Below are positions 15,501 to 25,300 of a DNA stretch of 64,000 nucleotides, piece after piece. Positions within the stretch are counted from its first letter, which is position 1; every line of letters starts with the position of its first letter. Where the stretch lies: NCBI RefSeq assembly GCF_051014685.1, contig NC_135054.1, forward strand, positions 5,336,001 through 5,400,000, read 5' to 3'. Below the pieces are notes generated by a model. It was not told the origin of the DNA and did no database searches. It was given only the letters and a program-made list of their open reading frames with translations. The stretch is from Ptiloglossa arizonensis. Lineage: Eukaryota > Arthropoda > Insecta > Hymenoptera > Colletidae. Position numbers and translations under genes: made by a program.

Positions 15501-15523
15501 ACTGGGTCATATCATGTGTAAAT
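396..15523 (-). CDS. Membrane aminopeptidase N, M1 family (11 exons; 3' end outside window)
   Basis: This is a zinc metallopeptidase that removes N-terminal residues from peptides. It is expected to be a type II membrane protein with its active site outside the cell. Coding exons in order are 15510-15157, 13132-12834, 10066-9908, 7017-6718, 6018-5835, 4105-3949, 3837-3756, 3439-3256, 3179-2972, 1251-974 and 595-396. All introns are GT-AG and the phases join to 2405 nt, about 802 residues. A short cytoplasmic tail is followed by one membrane segment (about 30-52). The M1 N-terminal domain starts near [12 protein letters not shown] (91-102). GAMEN is at 360-364, HEFAH at 396-400 with the third zinc ligand Glu419, and the catalytic Tyr is in SYEKG (Tyr482). 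GFYRVNYD (643-650) opens the C-terminal helical domain. Family members are usually about 950-1000 residues, so roughly 150-200 codons lie before base 1. The codons seen show no lesion. Which paralogue it is cannot be told. Confidence 0.94.
974..1251 (-). CDS. Aminopeptidase N exon 10
   Basis: It encodes residues 643-735. It opens with GFYRVNYD and runs into the C-terminal helical (ERAP1_C-type) domain, with [10 protein letters not shown] and TEYLPWNAA. The acceptor is TTTCTAG|GATTTT and the donor is TTCCGA|GTAAGT, phase 0. Confidence 0.93.
1252..2971 (-). other. Aminopeptidase intron 9
   Basis: 1720 bp between exons 9 and 10. Minus-strand frames at 1807-2022, 2084-2302 and 2413-2622 are short and show no family; I see no repeat. 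The 378-bp intron at 596-973 and the 316-bp intron at 3440-3755 likewise hold nothing recognisable. Confidence 0.6.
2972..3179 (-). CDS. Aminopeptidase N exon 9
   Basis: It encodes residues 574-643, the small beta-sandwich domain (DRFLL, then [11 protein letters not shown]) that ends in [10 protein letters not shown]. The acceptor is ATTTCAG|GATCGT and the donor is AACCG|GTAAGA. The intron before it is only 76 bp. Confidence 0.92.
3256..3439 (-). CDS. Aminopeptidase N exon 8
   Basis: It encodes residues 512-573. It starts with the family pattern [15 protein letters not shown] and includes [15 protein letters not shown], typical of the end of the catalytic domain. The acceptor is GTAACAG|GGCGTA and the donor is ATGCAG|GTTTGT. 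The donor is weaker than the others. Confidence 0.92.
3756..3837 (-). CDS. Aminopeptidase N exon 7 (82 nt)
   Basis: This short exon encodes [20 protein letters not shown] and the following NYLNG up to a split Lys codon, completing the helices that follow the catalytic tyrosine. The acceptor is AAATAG|GTGCTT and the donor is GGAAA|GTGAGT. Introns of 111 and 316 bp flank it. Confidence 0.92.
3949..4105 (-). CDS. Aminopeptidase N exon 6
   Basis: It encodes residues 433-485 and ends in RISYEKG, where Tyr482 matches the transition-state tyrosine of M1 enzymes. The acceptor is TTTTTTAG|GTAGAA and the donor is AAAAG|GTATAG. Confidence 0.92.
4106..5834 (-). other. Aminopeptidase intron 5
   Basis: AT-rich, with one GC-richer spot (5380-5600) that holds the hairpin at 5408. 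Nothing else is recognised. The 699-bp intron at 6019-6717 is also featureless. Confidence 0.6.
5408..5430. repeat. Perfect 9-bp hairpin in an aminopeptidase intron
   Basis: TTCCACCAT and ATGGTGGAA are separated by five bases, in a GC-richer spot of the intron between exons 5 and 6. It could be an intronic structure or chance. Confidence 0.4.
5835..6018 (-). CDS. Aminopeptidase N exon 5 (zinc site)
   Basis: It encodes residues 371-432 with the gluzincin signature HEFAH (396-400) and Glu419 in LWLNEGFA, the three zinc ligands plus the general base Glu397. The acceptor is TTCTCAG|GGAGAC and the donor is ATGAA|GTAAGT, phase 0. Confidence 0.96.
6718..7017 (-). CDS. Aminopeptidase N exon 4 (GAMEN)
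   Basis: It encodes residues 271-371. [19 protein letters not shown] is typical of insect aminopeptidase N. GAMEN at 360-364 binds the free amino end of the substrate. The acceptor is GATCAG|ACCTGG and the donor is TTACAG|GTAATT. Confidence 0.95.
7018..9907 (-). other. Aminopeptidase intron 3
   Basis: 2890 bp. Overlapping short frames at 8829-9307 on both strands lie in a GC-richer patch (9090-9180), with [20 protein letters not shown] on the minus strand. No product or splice pair supports an exon. Confidence 0.5.
9908..10066 (-). CDS. Aminopeptidase N exon 3
   Basis: It encodes residues 218-271 and carries the family motif [14 protein letters not shown] (227-240), which lies near the substrate cleft. 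The acceptor is TTACAG|ATGG and the donor is CCAGT|GTGAGT. The exon is GC-richer than its introns, which is why several long antisense frames overlap it. Confidence 0.94.
10067..12833 (-). other. Aminopeptidase intron 2
   Basis: 2767 bp. The first 310 bp is GC-richer and has open frames on both strands, a composition effect next to exon 3. The minisatellite at 12031 lies here. No other feature was found. Confidence 0.55.
12031..12110 (+). repeat. Degenerate minisatellite of about 10-bp TATAGTAAG-like units
   Basis: Words such as TATAGCAAG, ATAGCAGTC, ATAGCAATT, ATAGTAAGT and ATAGTAAAT follow one another in the intron between exons 2 and 3. Confidence 0.6.
12834..13132 (-). CDS. Aminopeptidase N exon 2
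   Basis: It encodes residues 119-218 of the M1 N-terminal beta domain, ending in a segment like [12 protein letters not shown]. The acceptor is CTTTCAG|GTGAAG and the donor is ACAAG|GTAAAT, leaving two bases of the split Arg codon. Several N-glycosylation sequons (NVT, NKT, NDT, NET) suit an extracellular domain. Confidence 0.92.
13133..15156 (-). other. Aminopeptidase intron 1
   Basis: 2024 bp of AT-rich intron between the membrane-anchor exon and exon 2. I see no repeat, exon or transposon in it. Confidence 0.55.
15157..15523 (-). CDS. Aminopeptidase N exon 1 (first coding exon, 13 nt of 5' UTR)
   Basis: It encodes residues 1-118: a short N-terminal tail, a hydrophobic anchor (about 30-52) and the start of the M1 N-terminal domain. 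The coding start is taken at 15510; Met10 and Met11 are alternatives with a better start context. The acceptor TTTCAG sits directly before 15523, so at least one untranslated exon lies upstream. The donor is GAG|GTAGTA at 15157/15156, phase 0. Confidence 0.9.
15507..15515 (-). promoter_or_regulatory. Two-codon uORF overlapping the aminopeptidase start
   Basis: The leader reads ATG-ATA-TGA, and its TGA overlaps the proposed initiator ATG at 15510. Only 8 nt of exon precede it after the splice acceptor. Such a minimal uORF could lower translation from the first ATG or favour Met10/Met11. The sequence is directly visible; the effect is inferred. Confidence 0.4.
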
Positions 15524-16039
15524 CTGAAATTACGAAAAGAAAGTCACATTAGCCTTAACGGAGGCTCGATGAACGACTTTGTTCGATACAACAATACATA
15601 TCATTTGGGATTTTCAATAGTAAAGAATCAAATTAAATACGTACTTCCTCGGTACATCGGTAGTAAGAGCTCGAAAAATAAGGATAAATTAAGCAAACTA
15701 CGAATATGTGTATCTTAATTTTCTTAAACGTTCTTAGTTTTACATGTCGAACAAAGTTACGTTTTCTTATGGAATAACTTTTTATAAAAAAAAAAACAAA
15801 ATCAAAGTCGCAATGTTTATACATATGTAGATATTATTATACGAATATTATTATTTTTAGTAAACGTTACATTATCGAATAAGTTTCTTCCAATCTGGAC
15901 AAACAAAGTTCTACTTTTCCTACTGTGCAAGGATCTGAATCTTCTCTTAATATACTCCAATAGAAAGTCTATGCCTTATTCTATAAATTATTGATGATCG
16001 TCTTCACAGACCATTGAAGATGTCGGATGTAATAAATGG

Positions 16040-16780
16040 CATTCATTATTACAGCTGAGTCAGTGGTAGAAATGTAAGGATGGAGAAAAGTGGAGAAAGT
16101 AGAAAGAATACGTGAAACATAACACCAAATGGATACCAGGACTTAGATTTCAACGTGTCAGCATCCACATTACTAAAAGACGTAAAGAAAAAAAATGAAA
16201 AGAGCAGTAAAATATAATGGAAATGATAAAATAATAATGGAAAATTTGAAGGAAATGACAAAAAGGAACAAACAAAAGAAAACAAAGTTACCGAAGAGAA
16301 CAACGCTACCGAAAGAAATTAATTGAATTTCGTGGAACTGAAAAATTAAAAGCAGAGGGAGAAAAGATAATGGTAAAACGAGCATTAATAGCAGAATGGA
16401 ATTGAAGCAAGAATATTATGAAAAAATAATACAAGAAAGATATATCATTGGAATATGAACATAAATAAAAGATAACAAAACACCTAATTGGGTAACAGAC
16501 TACTGTAAGGATACGGATCCTAATAGCACGATTCAGATTTGATAACGAAGAAACAAGCAACAAATCCTGGAGAATAGAAAAAGAAGATAGAAACATCGGA
16601 TCGTTTATTAAAATATTGCAGAGGGACCAGAAGAAACATTAAAGCAACAATAGAAATATTAAAAGGTACAGGGAAAGGAAAAAACTGAATAAGAGAAATA
16701 ATTATGTATTATCAGGAAATGAAGCGAATATTGGATAACTTAAATAATATAAAAAAAAAAAATTAAAAAGCAATATCGAA
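16040..16780 (+). mobile_element. Probable non-LTR retrotransposon (LINE) 3' scrap
   Basis: This purine-rich, adenine-rich stretch gives plus-strand pieces such as EARYYEKIIQERY, KTPNWVTDYCKDTDPN, NEETSNKSWRIEKEDR and EGPEETLKQQ. They resemble the region just before the C-terminal zinc knuckle of insect LINE pol proteins, but the CxxC knuckle itself is not kept. It ends in an A-rich run near 16750. Long minus-strand frames here are only the pyrimidine-rich complement. Confidence 0.4.
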
Positions 16781-16789
16781 GATCAAAAG

Positions 16790-18483
16790 TCAAGTGAAAT
16801 AAACGTATTAGTATTACTACTATTATATCTAATGTAAGTAACAGAAAGAATCAATTTGGAAAATTTCTCCCCCATTCTATTAGGTGAGAATTAAAAATAT
16901 AAAATTAAACATATAGCAAGTAATATCGAAACCTATCAAACATTTGTTTAATTATTAGTTTATAGATATAAAAGGAATTGTAATCTTAACATTTTTGATA
17001 CAGTAGAAGTATGATCATTTGAAATAAAAATTTTTAGGATTTCAAGTGACATGTGAATTTTTTCATAATATACACTTTAAATATGCAAACCTTTGCCAAA
17101 GATCAGACTTTTAAACACACATACATATATGCATAGCATACCAGTCAACATGTTGACTACATAAACATGTTGACTACATTACTTTTATGAATGTAATTAC
17201 AAGAGACGAAAATCGTAAACTATTTTTAATATAATAGAACCTAGTCAAATGTAACGTCGTTCGTTGCAATACGCCGGCAAGTGGAAGATCATTAAACTAC
17301 AAGTGAATTTGAAAGTGGAAGGGACGTGTAGTAGCTATAACTAGAAGCTCGTGTAATGACTCCTAGATTAAAAGAAATGTGTTACCGTGTAAGGGGAATG
17401 TGGGCAGTCTCGGGTAATTTTTGTTTAGTTACAGGTCTTATAAAGGCTGACTAAAATTTCTAACACGATTCGCAATTTCTTCCAGGGATTAACTTCTTAA
17501 TTCCGCACACCATTGGCCGTAGATAGTGAAGATGTATTGAATGAGTGGGACTCATTCGAAATTTTCAGTCCCATTTTCCTGTAATTATCAAAGTTCTACC
17601 ATTCTACGCTCCAAGTGACTACATAGGTCAAGAGAAGTGAGGTAAAGTGTGAGAGTGCTCTCGTTCGTGGAACTTTCCTTCTATACCTCCATCCATCAAG
17701 TTGATTTTTCTACAACTCAATTGTAAACACGGTATCGCTCATGCACGACAACGTTAGACTCATTGCGAAAAAAATATGCAGAAACTAAATTTGGAAAGCT
17801 AATATTTACTCTACGCGCCATATCCACCAGACTTATTTGCCTACAAAGTACCATTTACTCATACATAGTTGTAAATTATTTCTGACAGAGTAAACCCTCT
17901 GCAGTGGAAATGATGAGACAGATTCATGAACCTTGTTATTTCGGAGAAACTGATATTCGTACAGCATCGATCATTTCTATCGTATTTAGAAAAATATATT
18001 TAATGCACGTATTCTGATTCAAAATCTTTATTCTATTTCATTTACATTCATATAAAGTTGAAATCTAAAACTAGGAAGAACTTTCTCAACAACCCAATAG
18101 TACTGTTAATTCTATTCTACAGGCGCGTGTAAACATAGCATCATGAACGCTTACGGTGAAATACACGAAGGCTGTCATTGGATCGTTGTCCCGGAGAAAC
18201 TTCCTGCCTGATGTAAACAGGGTGAAGGCAACCGAACATTAAAAGTAATTTCACGTTCAGATTGAGCATGTCAAGGATACGCAAAAATCGCGTTTTAAAT
18301 GGCCAGAAAAGATCCTTGCAAACACTCATCACCTGTTTCAAGGAGAGTGCGTCAAGACTTTTGGATCACGGATTTAATTAAAAATGTTGTACCACGGAGA
18401 CAGATAGTTGATAATTTTTTTTTTTGTTGGATATTTATCATTAAAATTAAAAGTGTCATCATTATGTCGAGATGTAATTGAAG
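16790..18483. other. Intergenic or upstream intron, no gene seen
   Basis: Apart from the palindrome at 17144 there are only short random frames. An untranslated aminopeptidase exon could lie here unseen. The same applies to 15524-16040. Confidence 0.5.
17144..17177. repeat. 14-bp palindrome with partial tandem copy
   Basis: GTCAACATGTTGAC is a perfect palindrome, and AACATGTTGACTACAT is repeated directly after it. Confidence 0.5.
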
Positions 18484-19069
18484 TTAAGGTGACCAGCAAG
18501 TATTATTGCGGTGTGATCGTAACGTATTAAAATTCTAGGCCATGAACTGGGTTAGTTTCTTTTTCGATTGTTTTATTTGAATTAATTAGATTTCATACAC
18601 GAAAAAGTATATTGAACTTTAAGTAAAGTTTAAATGAAACATTTTCATTTCCTTACTGCAAAGTTTTAAATTTATTTGTCGCATAAAAGACACAAAATAG
18701 AACTTACAATTATACACAAGAAATATAAAACTGATCACTACACATAAGGATGGCATTTATCACAATCTGGGCCTTTTACTTTACAATCTTAAAAACTTTA
18801 TCAAACTTCTCAATTTACTGTTTAAGTTAACTACTTATGGTAGAATTGATAAGTCACTCTGCGTACATCGAAATACCGTTTAGTAAATGAAGAAATTTTA
18901 TTTAAAATTTATTTAAAATTCAATATGCATTTTCAAATATAGTACCTAATTAACTTGAATAAATAAATTGAAAGAACTTATCTCTCAATATGAAATTGAA
19001 TCCTGATCTCTACGGTGCAGTATTTTAATATGTTGTCGTCATGCCACAATAATACTTGCTCGTTACTTC
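18484..19069. mobile_element. Non-autonomous element with about 45-bp inverted repeats
   Basis: The left arm AGCAAGTATTATTGCGGTG and the right arm in reverse complement (AGCAAGTATTATTGTGGCA) pair, and both continue to TATTAAAAT. The AT-rich 500-bp interior has no coding frame that I recognise. Confidence 0.5.
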
Positions 19070-21539
19070 GACTAAAATTATATTGTAACGAAATGATAAA
19101 AATTTGATCATAAGTATCTAAAAAACTATTGAGTATCTTCCTCTATGATGTTACATTTGTATAAACAAAATGTCAGACTCTACCAGTATGCAAAGTTTCA
19201 AGTAAATCTGTGATTCGAAAGTCTTGCAATCTCCTTGCTAGGACCGCTTATACTCATTGTCAGTAGCTGGCGACTAATTGTTTGGGATATAATCGCACGT
19301 TTTCATATTTGTTATGGCAAACTAACAACAAACGATAGAGGAATACGTGACTACGTCTTGGCCATTAATTTGAAGGCGTTAAATAATAATGTATTGTGGA
19401 AGAGAGTCCTTATTGGCAACGACTTAATTAAATGGTATCGCGACCTCGATGCTAATCAATTTACGATAGCAGTAATTGTTTCAATCATCGAAAGTGACTG
19501 TCTCTTTCTTTAGCTAATATTACTTTCAATGTAAGAAAACAAAGACGAAGCGAAACTGTCATTTAAATCAAGCTCACTTTTTACAATACACCCTACCGCC
19601 CAAAAGTTTTAAACATCTTTTGATCTTTATGCAAATACAGTATTTTTATATACATATTTGTATTTTTCATATTAAAAAGACATTTTTCATATTACAGCTA
19701 TCATTAGTTAATCTGTAAGTTTGTTGAAATTTACTAAATCTGCTAAAACAATTTATTTATTATTCTCTCCACTAGAGGTAATTTTAACGATTTAGTGCCA
19801 GTTAAACATCAATTCGAAATATCGTAGTATAAGTATTTATCCGATACATTTGGTCGTTACGGTGTATCAACAAATTTGTATTTTTGTTTAAGAAATTCAC
19901 GGAAAAGTTCACTAAATGCAAATACGATTATAATTTTCATCTCAAATTATACTTAAGTAATGATCAATTAATATACGACGATAATATTTTTTGTAGGATA
20001 TGTACTATACAAAAATGAAATTACTTCAGAATATATTTTATAATATTTATATCATTAATTGTTTATATGACGGAATATAATACTAAGAAGAAAAAACAGC
20101 AAAGAAAGTGCTTACATGTTATGTTTTGATTTTGATGTGTTTTGTACGAAATGTTATTGAAACTGCTGTATTTACCCAATATACCGAAACGTTTAAGACA
20201 TGTTTCAAGATAAAATTGGAATGTTTTATAATCACATATACTTTGTACATAGTTTCACAAATTATCTTCATTTTAATACTGCCTTCCTTTCAATTTTTAA
20301 CAGTTACTCATTGTTTATTATAATATTCTTGAAATTATATTAACTTTTCTCTAAACTGATAAATCCAAATACATATTTCTAAAGTATAAATATTTTCGTT
20401 ACAAACGCTTCTATTAAGATACATATTGCATACATCCGACTTATGTTACATTGTATTTAAATATAGTCGATAAATTTGAAATATTTTATAAAATACGAAT
20501 CAAGTCCTATTTAATTTCAATTAGAAATATTTTTAAAGATTAACACAAAATGCATTGTGATAAAATATACATAAATATGTCACAGATGTACACTACATTT
20601 AACAAAATTGTTTCTATTTTATTAATGTTTCATTGGTTTTCTGTTCTAGATATAAACAGCCCCTCGACATTATTAGTGTACCTTTTGTATTTCACACAAT
20701 TTTTAAGTCAGAGTATGCAAACTAATATGACTAACTGTATTATTATCGCACACTAATGTAATATTATTATAATTATTTTAGTTTCGAAGGTGTTTGAAGG
20801 TCATATTACGATAAATTAACTCACAAAGGAATGGCATGAAATATAAAAATATCCGTTTAAGATGTACTTTGTACATCACTGAAGAATTACCCGTTTAAGA
20901 ATAATAGATAAATAAATAGAAGTATAAATAGAATCACATCGCTTTAATAATTTTTCGATATATTAATACAAATTGAACAAATTATTATTTTTACAATAGT
21001 ACGACGTACGAAATCGAACTATTTTCATTCTATGTCATAGATTATGGTAAAAACAACGCATTTATTATTCCGAGAACAATATGTAATATTTACGTTCGAG
21101 GAAGTTGTATACTTTTTCGGTGCTCTCGATGATACATTTGCATATATCATATGTAACATTATTAATATTTCGCTTCGAAATAAATCTCCATGCTCGCAGT
21201 AATAAGAATAAGAATGATGTCAGAATTCTGCAAAAACGATTACATGATTTGCGAAGAACTAAGATGAATCAATGTCAGCAGGTATTGCTTGTTTTCACAC
21301 GAGGACGTACCGGCAAATGTCTACGGCACATCAATCGGTATGAAAACTTTTCAAGCATTCGCCGACGCGCCAAGTATGGCAAAATATCGATCGATCACAC
21401 CTGTAATACAAAACCTCCTACTTCGTATATCACCAATTTGAAACGTCTGCTTTTGAAATATTGTCTCTCGTTTTGAAACTGTTGAATGTAATTCAAGCTG
21501 GAGGATATTGAATATTCGACAGTTCCTTGGAATGCCACA
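19070..21539. other. AT-rich stretch, no gene seen
   Basis: Frames at 19235-19513, 20108-20323 and 21105-21476 are short, hydrophobic or low in complexity and match no family. I see no repeat structure. Confidence 0.5.
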
Positions 21540-22330
21540 GATTGGACGTTTGGCAAAGTACCTCGCGATTCTAATAACACAACCAGTTCTCTACCTACCA
21601 TGAACAGTCGCAGAAGGGATGCTTCGTTTAACGCGACACCAAAGTATCTTCAAATCACTCGTGGGATTGTTATAGTCTGTAGCTGTAACAAGCAACGGTC
21701 ACTTATCGCCTTGAAAGCCGTTACCGAATGTTACTTTTCGAATTACCGTGCCGCTGAGAAAGGAGGGAGATCAGCACGAACCGGCGCGAGAACCTCCCGT
21801 TCGGGACGACGGTTTGCGCGCGACTGCCAAGGACCGACGTACATTCCGGCTTCGTAACTTCCTCTATCCTCTCCTTGCCAACCAAGCTTCCTGCCCGCCC
21901 CATCACCCACTCGTCGATCGTCGTATCACCTTCCGTAACCTTACATCCTTTCACCTGCATACCGTCTTCCGGATCACGCGAAACCGTACGATCGTTTTCC
22001 GTCCTCGCCGCCAACAGGATGTCGCAGGATCAATGAATTCTCCCGCGCGACCATTCGTTATTCGAATGAGCAAGTTCACTTGGATTCACCAGCAGAGAAT
22101 CAGCCCGTATCGCGTTTACACGCGTGCACACACGATGCGTAATCAACGGTGTCTGCACGGCTCTGATTCATCGAGAAGTCGATGGTCTATCGAGTAAGGA
22201 TCCGATTTTTCAAACGTTGTATCATGCGAGTAAACCTTCGTGTAAGGTCCACCCTGAAAGTATTTCACGATTCGAAACCTCTACAGACGAGAGTGTGTGT
22301 TTATGGACGGAGAATGAAATGGAATCGATA
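21540..22330. promoter_or_regulatory. GC- and CpG-rich island
   Basis: This is the longest GC-rich block in the gap between the two genes, with many CG pairs (GGCGCGAGAACC, CGTCCTCGCCGCC) in otherwise AT-rich DNA. Overlapping open frames on both strands come from this composition. It could be a promoter or untranslated first exon. The aminopeptidase leader exon, expected upstream on the minus strand, is one candidate. Confidence 0.4.
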
Positions 22331-25300
22331 ATTTTACCCCAAAAATATATAATTTATACAACGATAAAGTACAGTAAATGTTAGTAATAAATTGGAAATA
22401 TAAAAATTCGATTGATATTTCACATATACGAATTAGTTGCTATTAAAGGTAACGATAAATTCAATAGAAGATAAATTGGTTTAACGATACCCTGAATATT
22501 ATATCAATTGCTGTTTATTTCTAAATAGGACCAATATCGAAACTACAGTGTCGAAAGTATTGTTTCAATAATTTATCTTCGGCTATACTTGTTACTGTTT
22601 TTTATATCAAATTGTGCGAACGAAGAAAGAAAGAATTACGTATATAGACCACATGTAGGAAGCAACTATTCCTTCCTTGTCGCTGTGTAAGAGCAAATAA
22701 ACATTTTAGAGATACGTAATATTATTTATTTGGTCGATATTTCGGTTTTCTTATTTGAAATGTTCTTCGAGTATAAACAAATTTGTCAGAGCGTGTAAAT
22801 ATAATGACATAGAACCGCATTGGGCCTAATACAAGTAAGTTTGAAGATTATGCACATATGTACACAACAAAAGAGGGCAACCGATTTTATTTGACTTTAC
22901 CTCGTATTAATAAGTATTACTTTTCGAAACCTTGTCATTAAAGTTATACGTATTGTTTGCACAGACGCCAACTATTGTTCAAATATTAATGCTCTATATT
23001 TTGGCGTACAATTTTTAATTTCAAATTTATAGTTTTCTGCGTGAACAAGGACATCCGCATTTACCGATCGAGGATTACACATTTCCGATTGCTAGACCCA
23101 GGTAAAAGAAATCCGTCGACAGCTTGGATAACTCAATTGATCGAAGCAGTCGCCTAGAAAACGAAAGAACCGAGTTTGACTCACAGTCTAGCAATCTGGT
23201 CGACCAATTCTTTTTCTTCCTACAGTTGAACTATGTTGCCGATCTAGAAAATGAAACACGGTGTACTTTCATGCGCGAATGTGTGTAATTTAATGTAAAT
23301 TAATCTGTAGCGGGGCAGGTTTACCGTTTAAGTTGTTTTAATATAGTAGAAATGAAAATATTTCATTTTTATTTTTCAATTGAGTTTATTGATGCTGTTA
23401 CGCTACAATTCGGTACGTGAGTTCCGACCAGAGTATTGTACGTAGAAACCGAGAGAAACTGAATGATACAGGTATGATTTAAATTTTGGTAAAGCGAGAT
23501 AACGCAATGATATTTTTTCAATGTTTTGCAAACGTGACTAACTCGTGGCGTACGTGACTATTTAATTGCACAGTCCCATTGGAAAGGACTGGCAAGATAA
23601 ATATAAAAGAGCCCGCGCAGTACTCTCTAGTCAGTTGCTAAGCTCTGAAACCGTTGAGCTGAAATTTCACTCGGTAACATGACATTTTGGATAAATATAT
23701 GTATATTGAAGACACAAATCTTTGTCTGTGCGTTTTGGGATCACCAATTATTCATACTCTGATCGTGTTCATCCTCAATTCCTGATCGAGATCGAGTTTG
23801 CGACATAACAGTACTATTAACGCGTCAAATAGATGTATTTAGAAATCATAATTTGTCATTTCGTTAAAATTTATTATATAAATGTACAATTTATATATAT
23901 GCTTCATGTATAAATACACACAAACATACGAAATATTATATATTATTTTATTGGAAGACAACGAGCGAAGCGTCTTACGTTCTTCATAGATCAATTGTTA
24001 GGATAAACAGAATTATTGAGTTATTCACATTTCCAGAACCGAAGAACTTTTCTCATTAGCGATTGATTCAGCAGTTCAAGTGCTTGAACAATACATTGTC
24101 CATGTGCATCATCATAAAAACTCTTGTTTCGAAGACTGCGTAGCGCAATAATTAAAATGACCTTGAATATTCTGCGAATGTGTCACTGTTTGCAAAGACA
24201 CGATCAATTTTACTCGAACACAAATGACGAAGACTACAAATTTAACTAACTCCAATATTCAATACTTCGATGATATTTTAGTCGTTCCATTATTCCTGAC
24301 GTAGTCTATGTTAATAACAAAAAACGAGACACGTTTGCTGATCATGGACCATAATTTATAAGCTAACGCCAGAGAGATTGAAGCCCAACAACGTATTTAT
24401 TTTATTTCGCGCCGTAAAAATTTTTCGCTCTATTTACTCAACGGTAACGAATCCTATATGTTTTCCTGGATATTATTGAAAGCGTAAACAAATAAGAATA
24501 ACGTGCGCGTTTACGATAAATAATAGCTAACGTGTTCGAAACAGAATTGCCTCGATCGATCGAAGCGCGTTAACAATATCGCACATTCTACCGAATATTC
24601 GAAATTCCTATAGCGTCACCGTGCACATTAACATTGCAAGTAATTGTTTCATAGCAATCGCGCTACATCTAACGCCTTTGGTACCTTTCGTTTGCCACGA
24701 AATCTACAATATACGTTTATAGTCTGCTACATAAGTCTGATGCTGCATGTTCACTGAAGAGTTCAATATTTTCGAAACTCCAACATGGTACACAAATGGT
24801 TCTATTAGCCGAGCTGGAGCTCTCCTCGAAATGAAAATAATAATAGGAATACGTTTCTATTGTACCAAGATCATTTATATACAACGAGTGTCTCTTAAAA
24901 TCGAATACCAATAATTCCATCAAAATGATCGTATACAGAATGTCCAACTAGAAAGAGGTCATCTCGATATCTTTGCTGTTTTAAGTAATAAAAGGAAAAG
25001 CGTTACAAATAACAATTATATGGTTTTGATGGAGATATAATGCGATGGTAATACTTCTGTGATTGAAGGTATAGAAGAAATTTAAACGTTATTGGTTTGC
25101 TCTTTTTAATTGAAAGACCAAATTTTTCTCGTAGAATTTCATTGAGTAATGAATTTCGAGGATAAAAGTCTTAATTAATATATTAATTTATCCTAGAATT
25201 TATACTACCCCGAAGATTATTCCGCTTCTGAGCAAAACAATGTTTGATATTTGTTTACAATCAATATGAAGAGACATATCGTGAGGAAAAGGATACATTA

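Noticed and set aside
16049..16596. Three long hydrophobic minus-strand frames (Phe/Leu/Ser-rich)
   Set aside because: They are the pyrimidine-rich complement of a purine-rich LINE-like scrap, not membrane proteins.
21748..22197. 149-codon plus frame and a 97-codon minus frame
   Set aside because: Both overlap in a CpG-rich island where stops are rare. There is no domain, and no splice or start evidence favours either.
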